Of a stretch of 64,000 nucleotides of DNA, positions 53,822 through 62,780 are shown piece by piece. The translations under genes were made by a program, and so were the position numbers. Under the pieces are notes generated by a model. It did not search any database, had not been told where the DNA came from, and worked only from the letters and a program-made list of their open reading frames with translations. Numbering within the stretch: the stretch's first letter is position 1; the number at the start of each line of letters is the position of its first letter. Source of the DNA: Xanthobacter autotrophicus (GTDB lineage Bacteria > Pseudomonadota > Alphaproteobacteria > Rhizobiales > Xanthobacteraceae); assembly GCF_005871085.1 (NCBI RefSeq), contig NZ_VAUP01000037.1:1-64000 (forward strand), given 5' to 3'.

Positions 53822-53836
53822 GTTCGTCAGGCGAAC
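53822..53836 (+). promoter_or_regulatory. IclR-type operator upstream of mhpC
   Basis: GTTCG-TCAGG-CGAAC is a perfect 5-bp inverted repeat with a 5-bp spacer, the same layout as the box at 53592-53606. It lies in the 413-bp divergent mhpB-mhpC region, 136 bp before mhpC. The IclR regulator at 54977 is the likely ligand-responsive protein. No other gene is seen in this intergenic region. Confidence 0.55.
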
Positions 53837-53972
53837 TTGCAGCTAGCCACCATGGACACTCTTTCCCAGCCGAAACTAGCTTCGCGCCGACGCCAGTGTT
53901 CTAGGGCTGCATCGAAGGCAGTTCCAAACGCTAAGCGTCGCAAGAGTGACTAGATGATCTCGGGAGGACGAA

Positions 53973-54839
53973 ATGACTGAGGAATGGACCGAGGTGGGGA
54001 CAAGCGCCACCACGAGTTTCATGGAGGCAGGTGAAGAGCTCGTCCTGCATTATAACGATTGCAATCCCGGCAAAGCTGACGAGGTGATCGTGATGTGCCA
54101 CGGCTCCGGGCCTGGCGCGAGCGGCTGGGCAAATTTCAGCCGCAATATTGGACCGTTCACCCAAGTCGGATATCGGGTAATCCTTCTTGATTTCCCGGGC
54201 TGGAGCAAAAGCGCACCGATTGTCTGTACGGGCTCTCGTTCAGACCTGAACGCCAGGGCGATAAAGGGGTTGGTCGACGCTCTTGGGTTGGGCCGCATCC
54301 ATCTGGTCGGCAATTCAATGGGCGCTCATAGCGCCGTTCCCTTCGCATTAAACTGGCCGGAGCATGTTGGTCGCCTGGTGTTGATGGGCGGCGGCACCGG
54401 CGGGATAAGCACTTTTGCACCGATGCCGACAGAAGGGATCAAGCTAGCTCACAAGGTGTATCGGGACCCAACAGTCGACAACCTGCAGCAGATGCTGCAG
54501 ACCTTTGTTTTCGACGTCTCGGACCTAACGGACGATCTGGCCCGACAGCGCCTGGACGGCCTCTTGGCGCATCGCGAACATCTGGACAACTTCGTCAAGA
54601 GTGCGACGGTTAATCCAAAACAGTATCCGGACTACGGCCACCGGCTTTCGGAGATCACGGCCAAGACCCTTATTATCTGGGGGCGGAACGATCGCTTTGT
54701 TCCTTTCGATTCGGGATTGCGTCTGCTGGCAGGGATCGCGGACTCCGAATTGCATGTCTTCAATAAATGCGGCCATTGGGCCCAATGGGAGCACTATCAA
54801 AGGTTCAACACACTGCTACTCGACTTTCTACGCAACTAA
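53973..54839 (+). CDS. mhpC: 2-hydroxy-6-oxonona-2,4-dienedioate hydrolase (MhpC-like)
   Basis: A 288-residue alpha/beta hydrolase very like E. coli Mhp[21 protein letters not shown] with nucleophile Ser115, [37 protein letters not shown] (Asp) and CGHWAQWEH (His). It cleaves the ring-opened product of MhpB to 2-hydroxypenta-2,4-dienoate and succinate or fumarate. GGGAGGA precedes the start. It is on the plus strand, divergent from the rest of the pathway. Confidence 0.93.
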   Translation: MTEEWTEVGTSATTSFMEAGEELVLHYNDCNPGKADEVIVMCHGSGPGASGWANFSRNIGPFTQVGYRVILLDFPGWSKSAPIVCTGSRSDLNARAIKGLVDALGLGRIHLVGNSMGAHSAVPFALNWPEHVGRLVLMGGGTGGISTFAPMPTEGIKLAHKVYRDPTVDNLQQMLQTFVFDVSDLTDDLARQRLDGLLAHREHLDNFVKSATVNPKQYPDYGHRLSEITAKTLIIWGRNDRFVPFDSGLRLLAGIADSELHVFNKCGHWAQWEHYQRFNTLLLDFLRN

Positions 54840-54976
54840 AGTGTACATTGGATTTACCCAGTGGACTAAGCCGCTCCGCAATTGCGGGGCGGTGTTTCTT
54901 TCCCATAGGGTGCCGTTCCATCAGGGTGAGATGCACTTCCGGATAGCCGCAGCCCACGATTTCGGGAAGCTAAGTC

Positions 54977-55771
54977 TTAGTCAGGAAGACAAGTCGCTCT
55001 CAGTTTGCGCTCACTCATCTCCGCTCCGATGCGCTTGGCACACTCTTCCATCGCATCCAAATATTTTGCCGCGGCTTCGGTCGGATTCATCGCGGTTGTG
55101 AAGAATACCATGTTGATCGCACCTACCACATCGCCATCGAGCCGCAGTGGCACCGCGATACCCGAAATGCCCGGAGCCGCTTCATTCACGCTCGACCCGT
55201 AGCCAGCCTCCCGGGTCTTGGCGATGATCTTCTCGGCGTGGCCCTTGCACTGTGCGGCCATGTTGCCCTCCAGCTTCGAATGGCGAAGGAGTTCGAGCGT
55301 CTCATCTAGCCTAGGCGTATCGATGTATGAAAGGTAGGCCCTACCGGGTGATGTGTTCAAATAGCCCCAGCGCGTCCCAACCATAGACCGGTGGATTGAG
55401 AACGGGCTGAGATGGTGTGTTGTTTCCTGGAGAACAATTTCGTCGCCACTGGGCATGAAGAGATTGACCGGCCACAGTACGATAGCCCCCAATGCGGCGA
55501 GTTCAGGATAGGCGACGCTGCGGATCCAGTCGACTCGGACACCTTCGGTCAACAAATTCGCTGCCGCGCGCAGACTCACCGTGTTGTCCGACGCATTCAT
55601 TCCCACATAACCAAGTTCATCGAGTGTGCTAACCAACCGATAGATCGTGGTCCTATTGATGCCGGTAGCGATTGAAAGCTGGGTTATCGTGGTAGGGCCT
55701 CGTCGACTTAGAATCCGCAATATCTCCAGCCCTCGCGCAAGAGCTCGAACTGAGCGGTATTCTCCCATCAT
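54977..55771 (-). CDS. IclR family regulator (MhpR-like)
   Basis: A 264-residue IclR protein: N-terminal wHTH (RSVRALARGLEILRILSRRG, TITQLSIATGINRTTIYRLV) and a C-terminal ligand-binding domain with YLNTSPGRAYLSYI and GISGIAVPLRLDGDVVGAIN. MhpR of E. coli, the activator of the mhp genes, belongs to this family. Two matching boxes lie between mhpB and mhpC. It converges on mhpC. Substrate identity is not visible in the sequence. Confidence 0.88.
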   Translation of the reverse strand: MMGEYRSVRALARGLEILRILSRRGPTTITQLSIATGINRTTIYRLVSTLDELGYVGMNASDNTVSLRAAANLLTEGVRVDWIRSVAYPELAALGAIVLWPVNLFMPSGDEIVLQETTHHLSPFSIHRSMVGTRWGYLNTSPGRAYLSYIDTPRLDETLELLRHSKLEGNMAAQCKGHAEKIIAKTREAGYGSSVNEAAPGISGIAVPLRLDGDVVGAINMVFFTTAMNPTEAAAKYLDAMEECAKRIGAEMSERKLRATCLPD

Positions 55772-55773
55772 GA

Positions 55774-56159
55774 CTACTCTCCGACGCCTAGCGTACCGAT
55801 CCTCACTTGCACCTGCGCCCGCGGCGGAACCAAGCGCTCAGGGGGCGAAGACAAAAGCACAATCGCACAAAATTCGCTGACCGGAGATATAACCATTGCG
55901 ACTCGAAAGAGGGAAGGCATGCGACGCGCCGACATCCTAAAGCCGCCCGTACCGCCGCAGCGGCATCTGCGACAGCGTACGTTCCGTAATGCCCTCGAAG
56001 TCATAGCCTCATGAGCCGGGAAACCGGCAATCTGGCTCCAAAGCCGTTCTGTCGCTATATAGGCCGCTGCCACTGCGTTGATCAGAATGTTCTCGAGGCC
56101 CAACTCCAGCGCCGCAAACTTCGGCTCGCTGATCAACGCAGCGCGTAGAGTGCTATTTA
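55774..56159 (-). pseudogene. Reading-frame remnant interrupted by the IS5 element
   Basis: The minus strand reads TLRAALISEPKFAALELGLE, NILINAVAAAYIATERLWSQ before turning low in sense. If the IS at 56160-57017 and one TTA are removed, the frame continues upstream to an ATG at 57026 preceded by AGCGGGA, giving MDLNSTLRAAL. This suggests a small gene hit by the IS within its first codons. No family recognised. Otherwise this ~390-bp gap holds only the IclR promoter. Confidence 0.3.
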
Positions 56160-57017
56160 GAGCCCCTAACAAAACCATTTGTTAACCATATCTGGCCGAG
56201 GCTTGGGCATGGCCAAGAAGCTTTTGCCCGATGCCCTTTGGGCCGAGATCGCCCCACTGTTTCCTGCTGCTGCGGCACGCCCGAAGGGCGGGCGACCACG
56301 GGTGGAGAACCGCGAGGCGCTGATCGGCATCCTGTTCGTGCTGTACACCGCGATCCCGTGGGAGCGGCTGCCGTTTGAGGTCGCCGGATGCTCGGGCATG
56401 ACCTGCTGGCGTCGGCTGCGGGCCTGGCAGGATGCCGGCCTGTGGGACGAGATCCATCGCCACATGCTGGAGCGGCTGAACCTTTCCGGGGAGATCGACT
56501 GGTCGCGCGCCAGCGTGGACGCCTCGTCCGTGCCCGCCAAAAGGGGGGCGACGCGATCGGTCCGAACCCGACCGACCGCGGCAAGCCGGGCACCAAGCGG
56601 CATATCATGGTCGACCGAAAGGGCCTGCCTCTGGCCGTCGTCCTGACCGGGGCCAACCGGCACGACAGCATGGCGCTGACCAAGGTGGTCGATGCCGTCC
56701 GCCCGGTCCGGCAACGGCGCGGACGACCGCGCAAGCGGCCCGAAAAGCTCCACGCAGACAAAGGCTATGACTTCCCGCGTTGCCGCCGGGACCTCCGCAA
56801 GCGTGCCATCGCCCCACGCATCGCCCGCCGCGGCGTCGACAGCTCGGAGCATCTCGGCCAGCACCGCTGGGTGGTCGAGCGCACCTTCGCCTGGATCAAC
56901 CAGTTCCGCCGCCTCGCCATCCGCTACGAGCGCCATGCCGACCTCTACCGTGCCTTCCTCGTCCTCGCCGCCGCAATCATATGCTTCCGAGCCGTCAGCA
57001 GGTTTTGTTAGGTGCTC
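56160..57017 (+). mobile_element. IS5-family element (IS1031-like)
   Basis: Terminal repeats GAGC(C/A)CCTAACAAAACC lie at 56160-56176 and, inverted, at 57001-57017 with one mismatch. A 3-bp target duplication TTA flanks the element (56157-56159 and 57018-57020), as for the IS1031 group. The 858-bp element holds one frameshifted transposase gene. Confidence 0.88.
56209..57011 (+). CDS. IS5-family transposase, two frames joined by -1 slippage
   Basis: Frame one (56209-56646) has the DUF4096-type N-terminus LLPDALWAEIAPLFPAAAAR and the first DDE Asp near IDWSRASVDASSV. The second frame (to 57011) continues KGGDAIGPNPTDRGKPGTKR, LTGANRHDSMALTKVV, KLHADKGYDFPRCRRDLRKR and VVERTFAWINQFRRLAIRYE. 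The join is at A AAA GGG GGG (56539-56548), a -1 slippery site usual for this group. The combined product looks complete. Confidence 0.88.
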
Positions 57018-57154
57018 TTAGGTCCATTCCCGCTCAGTCTGCTTCACTCAGAAGGACAGAGTCGTCACCATCCGATGTACCCATCCGGCGAGGGCCGCCT
57101 TGCGGAGGTTGGGGGATGACGTGAAGTCCTAGGGGTAATCCTAGGAGTAGTCAT

Positions 57155-57550
57155 ATGTCCCTTTCGCGGGTGGAGGTGATCACCTCGGTGGAGCGGCGCC
57201 GGCGCTGGCCGCAGGCCGAGAAGGAGCGGCTGGTGGCGCTGGCACTGGAGCCCGGGGCTTCAGCTTCCGAGATCGCCCGCTCGGCAGGGGTGCATGTGAG
57301 CCAGCTCTTCCGCTGGCGCAAACAGCTCTGCGAACGGGTCACGCCCCAGTTGCCAGCCTTCCTGTCGGTGACGGTGGAGCCGCCGATGGAGACCGTTTCA
57401 CCCCCGGACGAGCCATCGCCGCGTAAGCGTAAGGCTCGTCGCGAGGGCCGCATCGAGATTGAACTGGCGTCCGGCGACCGGCTGCGGCTGGAGGGCGACG
57501 TGGATGGCCGAGCGCTGCGCGATGCGATCGCCGCCCTGAGGGCGCGATGA
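57155..57550 (+). CDS. IS66-family TnpA
   Basis: A 131-residue IS66 accessory protein with an HTH: VERRRRWPQAEKERLVALAL, SEIARSAGVHVSQLFRWRKQ, ending EGDVDGRALRDAIAALRAR. It overlaps tnpB by 4 bp, as in IS66 elements. The large transposase tnpC and recognisable terminal repeats are missing, so this is a remnant. Confidence 0.85.
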   Translation: MSLSRVEVITSVERRRRWPQAEKERLVALALEPGASASEIARSAGVHVSQLFRWRKQLCERVTPQLPAFLSVTVEPPMETVSPPDEPSPRKRKARREGRIEIELASGDRLRLEGDVDGRALRDAIAALRAR

Positions 57551-57780
57551 TCCCTGTCCCGGTCGGCGTGAAGGTCTGGCTGGCGACAGGCCACACGGAT
57601 ATGCGCAAGGGCTTCGCCTCCCTAGCGTTGCAAGTGCAGGAAGTTCTTAGGCGAGACCAGCTTGGCGGCCATATCTTCTGCTTCCGCGGACGGCGCGGCG
57701 ACCTCGTCAAGATCATCTGGCACGACGGGCAGGCGGCGAACCTGTACGTGCGTCGACTAGAGCGCGGCCGCTTCCTGTGA
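57547..57780 (+). pseudogene. IS66-family TnpB, truncated
   Basis: Only 77 residues of the usual ~115: VKVWLATGHTDMRKGFASLA, FCFRGRRGDLVKIIWHDGQA, RRLERGRF, then a stop. The sequence after 57777 is unrelated, and the next 250 bp up to the IS481 end hold nothing recognisable. The IS66 copy was cut here. Confidence 0.8.
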
Positions 57781-58033
57781 GCCCCTCCCGACGTCAGGTC
57801 CGTTCGACCCGCTTCACATTTACCGCCCAGCCTTCCGTGTGCAGCAGAGCCGTGATCTCGGTACTGACACCTGTGAGAATGGCGATCTCAGACGGCATGT
57901 CCCCTCTACTTCACGGCTCTTATCCCTTTGTTCGGGATTGCGGGCCGCCTTTTCGCAGCCTCAACGGCTTACTGTGGGTTTCCTCCCTCTTCGCTCACTG
58001 TAGGAACCCGAGACGTGCCGCAAGCGAAACTGG

Positions 58034-59050
58034 TGTTTGATCCCAGGCTTTGATGGTGCACTCTTTTCGCAGGAATGGAAGGATGCGCTATGGACCAGGT
58101 TCTGCACGGGTGCGCCACGACGACGGAGGCGGTCCGTCGAGCGATACAACATAGTCAAGAGAGTCTGAGGACGCTGGCCAAGCCCTATGGCATCAACCCG
58201 AAGACCGTCGCCAAGTGGAAGAAGCGCAGCTCGGTCTGCGACCTCCCGACAGGCCCCAAACAGGCCACATCAACCGTCCTGTCCCTGGAGGAGGAGGCGA
58301 TCATCGTCGCCTTCCGCAGGCACACCTTGCTCCCGCTCGACGACTGCCTCTATGCCCTGCAGGCGACGATCCCTCACCTGACCCGTTCGTCCCTCCACCG
58401 ATGCCTGCAACGCCACGGTATCTCAAGATTGCCGGAAGTAGAGGATGATAAGCCTGCCAGGAGCAAGTTCAAAACCTACCCCATCGGCTATTTCCATATC
58501 GACATTGCTGAAGTGCAAACCTCCGAGGGCAAGCTCTACCTCCATGTTGCCATCGATCGAACCAGCAAATTTGCCTTCGTCCAGGTGACCCGCAAGACGG
58601 GGCGGACTTCGGCTTCAGCGTTCCTGGAGGCCCTGATCGCGGCGGTGCCTTACAAGATCCATACCATGCTCACCGACAACGGCATCCAGTTCACCTTCCC
58701 GCCGCGCTACGCCGACGGTCCGACCGCACGCTATATGACCCACATGTTTGACATGCGGTGTCGGGAGAACGGCATCGAGCACCGCCTGACAAAGGTGAAG
58801 CATCCCTGGACCAACGGCCAAGTGGAACGGATGAACCGCACCATCAAGGACGCAACTGTCAAGCGCTTCCACTACGACGACCACCGGCAGTTCCAGACCC
58901 ATCTCACCGACTTCGTCGCCGCCTACAATTTCGGCCGCCGACTGAAGACACTCAGGGGCCTCACCCCATACGAGTTCATCTGCAAATGCTGGACAAATCA
59001 GCCCGAACGATTCACGCTCGATCCAATCCATCAAATGCCGGGACTAAACA
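58034..59050 (+). mobile_element. IS481-family element
   Basis: The left end reads TGTTTGATCCCAGGCTTTGA from 58034 and the right end (complement of 59028-59050) reads TGTTTAGTCCCGGCATTTGA, an imperfect inverted repeat of over 20 bp. Possible target copies ACTGG (58029-58033) and ACTAG (59051-59055) differ by one base. The element carries one transposase gene. Confidence 0.75.
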
Positions 59051-59055
59051 ACTAG
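58090..59055 (+). CDS. IS481-family transposase
   Basis: I start at ATG 58090 after GAAGGA. The 321-residue protein has an N-terminal HTH (LRTLAKPYGINPKTVAKWKK) and an rve core: YPIGYFHIDIAEVQTSEGKL (Asp), IHTMLTDNGIQFTF (Asp) and WTNGQVERMNRTIKDATVKR (Glu). The last codons run through the right inverted repeat and the stop TAG (59053-59055) lies outside it, its G being the first base of the adjacent IS5-type element. The gene appears complete. Confidence 0.9.
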   Translation: MDQVLHGCATTTEAVRRAIQHSQESLRTLAKPYGINPKTVAKWKKRSSVCDLPTGPKQATSTVLSLEEEAIIVAFRRHTLLPLDDCLYALQATIPHLTRSSLHRCLQRHGISRLPEVEDDKPARSKFKTYPIGYFHIDIAEVQTSEGKLYLHVAIDRTSKFAFVQVTRKTGRTSASAFLEALIAAVPYKIHTMLTDNGIQFTFPPRYADGPTARYMTHMFDMRCRENGIEHRLTKVKHPWTNGQVERMNRTIKDATVKRFHYDDHRQFQTHLTDFVAAYNFGRRLKTLRGLTPYEFICKCWTNQPERFTLDPIHQMPGLNN

Positions 59056-59930
59056 GCAGTGTGGACGGATTTCACCGTTTCGAGGCGGAGGGGGATTCCC
59101 TTTTCGTCCTTTCAGTGATTCATAAGGGGTCGGCTTTTGGCGAGGTCGACCATGCTGACGCGGATGACGGACGAGGATTGGGCGGTGGCTCTGGAGGTGT
59201 TCCGCGCTTGCCGGTCACGGCGCGGCGACAAGGGGCGCGATGACCGCAAGTTCCTCGAAGCCATGCACTATTTCACCGTGCACAACATCTCCTGGCGGGC
59301 GCTGCCGGCCGAGTTCGGCGCGTGGAACAGCGTCTGGAAGCGGTTCTGGCGGCTGCGCCAGGCCGGCGTGTTCGAGCTGTTCTTCGAGACCCTGGCATCG
59401 CTCAGCCGCACCGCGCATCTGGTCCAGATGTTCGATTCCACCGTGGTGCGCGCCCTTGTCTCCGCCGCCGGCGCAAAAGGGGGCAGGAGCGTCAGGCCCT
59501 CGGCCGCTCGCGCGGCGGCTTCTCCACCAAGATCCACCTCAAGAGCGACTTCGACGGTCGGCCGATCGCCTTCCACCTGACCGGTGGTGAGGCCGGCGAC
59601 AGCCCGATCTTCAAGCTGCTGCTGGATCTGGGTCCCGACATCACGCCGCGCGCGGCTGTCGCCGACAAGGGCTATGACGCCAAGGCCAACCGGGCCATCG
59701 CACGCGCCCGCGGCATCGCGCCCGCCATCCCGTTCAAATCCAACGCGAGGGACCGGCCGACCTTCTTCCCGAAGGCGCTTTACCGGGGCCGTGCCCGCAT
59801 CGAGCAGTGCTTTGGAAAACTGAAGCGGTTCAAGCGCGTCGCCCTGCGCTGCGAGAAGACCGAATGCGGCTTCGCCGCCATCGTCGCCCTCGCCTTGAGC
59901 TTCATCCTCATCAAATCCGTCCACACCGCC
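59055..59930 (+). mobile_element. IS5-family element (IS427-like)
   Basis: Inverted repeats GGC(A/G)GTGTGGACGGATTT lie at 59055-59072 and 59913-59930 with one mismatch. A TA on each side (59053-59054, 59931-59932) fits the TA target duplication of the IS427 group. It inserted directly next to the IS481 right end. Confidence 0.85.
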
Positions 59931-59933
59931 TAA
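59152..59933 (+). CDS. IS5/IS427-type transposase, two frames joined by -1 slippage
   Basis: Frame one from ATG 59152 reads TDEDWAVALEVFRACRSRRG, KFLEAMHYFTVHNISWRALP and LVQMFDSTVVRA (first Asp). The second frame continues QERQALGRSRGGFSTKIHLK, VADKGYDAKANRAIARARG and RARIEQCFGKLKRFKRVALR. The join lies at A AAA GGG GG (59475-59483). The stop TAA (59931-59933) begins in the target TA outside the terminal repeat. The product looks intact. Confidence 0.88.
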
Positions 59934-59988
59934 TGGCCGCCATCATGCAATGACGGCTCCGACGCAGCCTATCCACTCCACGTTATGG

Positions 59989-60729
59989 TCAGTTTTTCCA
60001 AAGTCCGCCGTCGACGACAATTGTTTGACCTGTGATGAATTCCGCCTCACGGCTCGCCAGAAACAGGATCGGTCCAACATAGTCGCCAGTCTTTGCTTGC
60101 CTCTTTATCGATTGCAAGCCCGCGATCTGCTCGAAAAACTCTTCTGGCACTCCGCCGGTGCCTGGGGTTGGTGTCAGGGAAGGAGCAACTGCATTTACCG
60201 TAATGCCCCGACCGCCGAGATCGTTCGCAAGTCCGCGGGTCAAACCGATGACCCCCATCTTGCTCGCAAAGTAGTGAGACATACCCGCGGCATTCGTCGC
60301 GACTGAGTTCGAAGCCAAGCTGATGATTCGGCCCCACCCATGCTCAGCCATCAGCGGTGCGAGATGTTTCGCAGCAAGATACTGCGAACTTAGGTTAATT
60401 CTAATTACATCGTTCCAAATATCGAAGTTAAGATCGTCAAGGTGAGCGAACGGAAAGATACCAGCATTATTGATTAGAATATCACAGCGCCCGAAACGGA
60501 TTGAAATATTTTCACGTACGTTCTGCCAATCCTCCGGTACCCCCACGTCTGTTCGCAGGCCTACGGAATCAGCGCCGGCCGCACTGACAGCCTGCAATGT
60601 TTCAGCACAATCAAGGCGATCCAGCGCCACGACGGAACAGCCGGCGCGGGCGAAAGCAATCGCAATCTCCTGTCCGATCCCCCGAGCAGCTCCGGTCACA
60701 ACGGCAACCAGTCCTTCATGGGTCTTCAT
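59989..60729 (-). CDS. SDR family oxidoreductase
   Basis: A 246-residue classical short-chain dehydrogenase: TGAARGIG (12-19), NNAG (87-90), catalytic Ser140, Tyr153 and Lys157 (YFASK), and GQTIVVDGGLW at the end. NAD preference is suggested by LDRLD after the second strand. It lies downstream of the FAD enzyme and a small unknown gene, on the same strand. Likely acts on a hydroxy- or keto-intermediate; the substrate is unknown. Confidence 0.92.
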   Translation of the reverse strand: MKTHEGLVAVVTGAARGIGQEIAIAFARAGCSVVALDRLDCAETLQAVSAAGADSVGLRTDVGVPEDWQNVRENISIRFGRCDILINNAGIFPFAHLDDLNFDIWNDVIRINLSSQYLAAKHLAPLMAEHGWGRIISLASNSVATNAAGMSHYFASKMGVIGLTRGLANDLGGRGITVNAVAPSLTPTPGTGGVPEEFFEQIAGLQSIKRQAKTGDYVGPILFLASREAEFITGQTIVVDGGLWKN

Positions 60730-60783
60730 TTCAACCTCACTTTAAGTTCGGCCGTCTCGGAAAGGTCCAGGACGACCGGACTC

Positions 60784-61008
60784 TCATTTGCCGGTGATCA
60801 GCATCCCAATGGCTCTCAGCACAACGCGTACGCTAAGTAGCTTTATTCCGTTACGGAGCTGCTGCGGCTGGACCACTGCCGACAACGGCATCGCACCCAT
60901 GATTTTTCCGCGAATAACGATGTTGCCTTTCTCAACAGAGATCGAGTCAACTTCCATAATACCGGAGCCATCTGGCCCGAGTAGCTTCATTGTACCGACG
61001 TTAGTCAC
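60784..61008 (-). CDS. Small conserved-looking protein of unknown function
   Basis: I prefer GTG 61008 with GAGG six bases before; ATG 60990 is an alternative without a ribosome site. The 74-residue product reads KLLGPDGSGIMEVDSISVEK, GNIVIRGKIMGAMPLSAVVQ, PQQLRNGIKLLSVRVVLRAI. It is wedged between the FAD enzyme (31 bp) and the SDR gene (54 bp) on the same strand. It looks like a small beta-rich protein, possibly a partner of the FAD enzyme; no family recognised. Confidence 0.6.
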   Translation of the reverse strand: MTNVGTMKLLGPDGSGIMEVDSISVEKGNIVIRGKIMGAMPLSAVVQPQQLRNGIKLLSVRVVLRAIGMLITGK

Positions 61009-61039
61009 GGGCTGCCTCACGATATATAGACAATATCCG

Positions 61040-62626
61040 TTACCGGGAGAGAACGGCTTGGAGGTCCAGACCCAGATCCTGGAATATTTTGACCGCTGTC
61101 GCGCGCCCGCCGCCAAATACGCCTCCACCGGGGTGCATGAAGGGACCAGTAAGATAAAATCGCTCGAAGCCAGGGACCGTGTAGTTGGAGATCTCCGGAA
61201 AAGGCCGCCGACCAGAAAACTGGTTCATATTGAGCGCGCCGCCATGAAAATCACCACCTACGAAGCTTTTGCTGCTTCGCTCCATATCCAGCGGACTATC
61301 GATCGCGCGAGCGATAATGTTGTCGTCTCCCATATTTGTCGTATACTTCCGTAGCTCCTCCAACATCCAGTTGGCAACCTCATCCTTGATCTCGTCCCAT
61401 CTCTCAGCTCCGCCATCGGCAAGGTCATAGGGCATGAAATTGTAGAGATAGAGCGTCGCCATTCCGTCGGGTGCCCTGCTCTGGTCGAGATTCGTCGAAA
61501 CGCCGATGCAGAGCGTCGAAACGTGTGGCAATCGCCCATAGCGATAGTCGTCGAAAGAACGCCTGAAATCGTCAAGTGAGGCTGGCATACCTTCAACGAT
61601 ATATGATCCGGCAACCTTGTTACCACCGATGAACTGTGGCGGATGCTTTAGTGCGTAGTGAGTGTTCATTGCCGAATAGCTCGAAAGCTTCACTCCCTTC
61701 GCAAGAGCCTTGAGCCGATCGGGGAGGCCTCCGCCGAGGAATTCGTCAAGCAAGTGAGGATGGACCGATGCCAGGACCAGCTTGCGGGCGTTGATCCGGC
61801 GGCCGTCCGCCATCTCAACGCCAGTGGCCTGGCCATGCTCCACAATCAAGCGTCTCACCTCGGAATTGGCTTCAACCGTTCCGCCATGGTGTTGTATGCA
61901 GCGTATCAGCGCGGCGGTGAGTTCGCCACTGCCGCCTCGAGGAAGTGCGGCAGGGTAATCGTGGCACATGCCGCACATCAGAAATAGCACGATGCCCGTC
62001 CCTTGCTCCTCGGGTGCCATGAGACACTCAGAGGCCCACTTCAGGAAGTGCATGCGAACCTTCTCATGCTCAAAGTTCTCGATCACCAGATCATACGAGC
62101 TTCTGAATAGATCGCCGATAAGGTCTCGTCCCTCGGGACTTTGGTCGAGCAGCGCCATGAACGAACCAAACGGCAGAGGCGGATTGAAAAGACCCTGCAG
62201 TAGCATCGGCATGATCTGGCGGGCTTTTTCAACGAACCGCCGGTATGAGTCGGCATCCTTCTGAGAATGCTGCGCAATCGACTCGCATGTCTTGTCAAGG
62301 CTGCCGAAGGTCTGAATCATGCTTCCGTCTGGAAATAAGCAGGCATGCGGGATCTCCTGCGGGATATACTCTAGCCCGAACTTGCTCTTCAGTTCCAGTT
62401 CGTCATTCTTAATGAGCGGGTTGGCCTGAATGAAGATGTGGGTAGTCGAATGATGATCATGCTTGAATCCCGGCGCGGTCGTTTCGCGCGTCACGACACC
62501 ACCGCCGAACCAAGCATTACGCTCGAATATCCTGACGCCCAGTCCAGCCTTGGACAAGTAGGCGGCCGCAGTCAGGTTGTTATGGCCAGCACCGACCACA
62601 ACGACGTCATGTGTTTCCTCTGCCAT
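61040..62626 (-). CDS. FAD-dependent oxidoreductase, phytoene desaturase-like
   Basis: A 528-residue COG1233-type flavoprotein: dinucleotide motif VVVVGAGHNNLTAAAYLSKA (GxGxxN variant), RIFERNAWFGGGVVT, a middle GGSGELTAALIRCIQHHGG and the C-terminal FAD motif TGPFMHPGGGVFGGGRATAV. The family performs desaturations or isomerisations on hydrophobic substrates. In this setting, with SDR, flavin reductase and hydrolase genes, it probably acts in aromatic or alicyclic acid catabolism rather than carotenoid synthesis, since no other crt gene is present. Confidence 0.85.
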   Translation of the reverse strand: MAEETHDVVVVGAGHNNLTAAAYLSKAGLGVRIFERNAWFGGGVVTRETTAPGFKHDHHSTTHIFIQANPLIKNDELELKSKFGLEYIPQEIPHACLFPDGSMIQTFGSLDKTCESIAQHSQKDADSYRRFVEKARQIMPMLLQGLFNPPLPFGSFMALLDQSPEGRDLIGDLFRSSYDLVIENFEHEKVRMHFLKWASECLMAPEEQGTGIVLFLMCGMCHDYPAALPRGGSGELTAALIRCIQHHGGTVEANSEVRRLIVEHGQATGVEMADGRRINARKLVLASVHPHLLDEFLGGGLPDRLKALAKGVKLSSYSAMNTHYALKHPPQFIGGNKVAGSYIVEGMPASLDDFRRSFDDYRYGRLPHVSTLCIGVSTNLDQSRAPDGMATLYLYNFMPYDLADGGAERWDEIKDEVANWMLEELRKYTTNMGDDNIIARAIDSPLDMERSSKSFVGGDFHGGALNMNQFSGRRPFPEISNYTVPGFERFYLTGPFMHPGGGVFGGGRATAVKIFQDLGLDLQAVLSR

Positions 62627-62780
62627 GGCATTGTCCTTCGTTATATTGCGTGGTCGTTGTCAACCTCGGAACCTCTGGACCATCATTATTCAATATATGG
62701 TGAAAAAGCCCATGTGACGTAACGCGTTAGTCGGTTTGTAGGCCACCTATAAGCGGAATACCGTTGCTTAGCGTCGCAAG

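Noticed and set aside
61040-62626. Reading the FAD enzyme as part of carotenoid biosynthesis
   Set aside because: The desaturase-like fold is shared by many catabolic enzymes and no phytoene synthase or cyclase gene is nearby.
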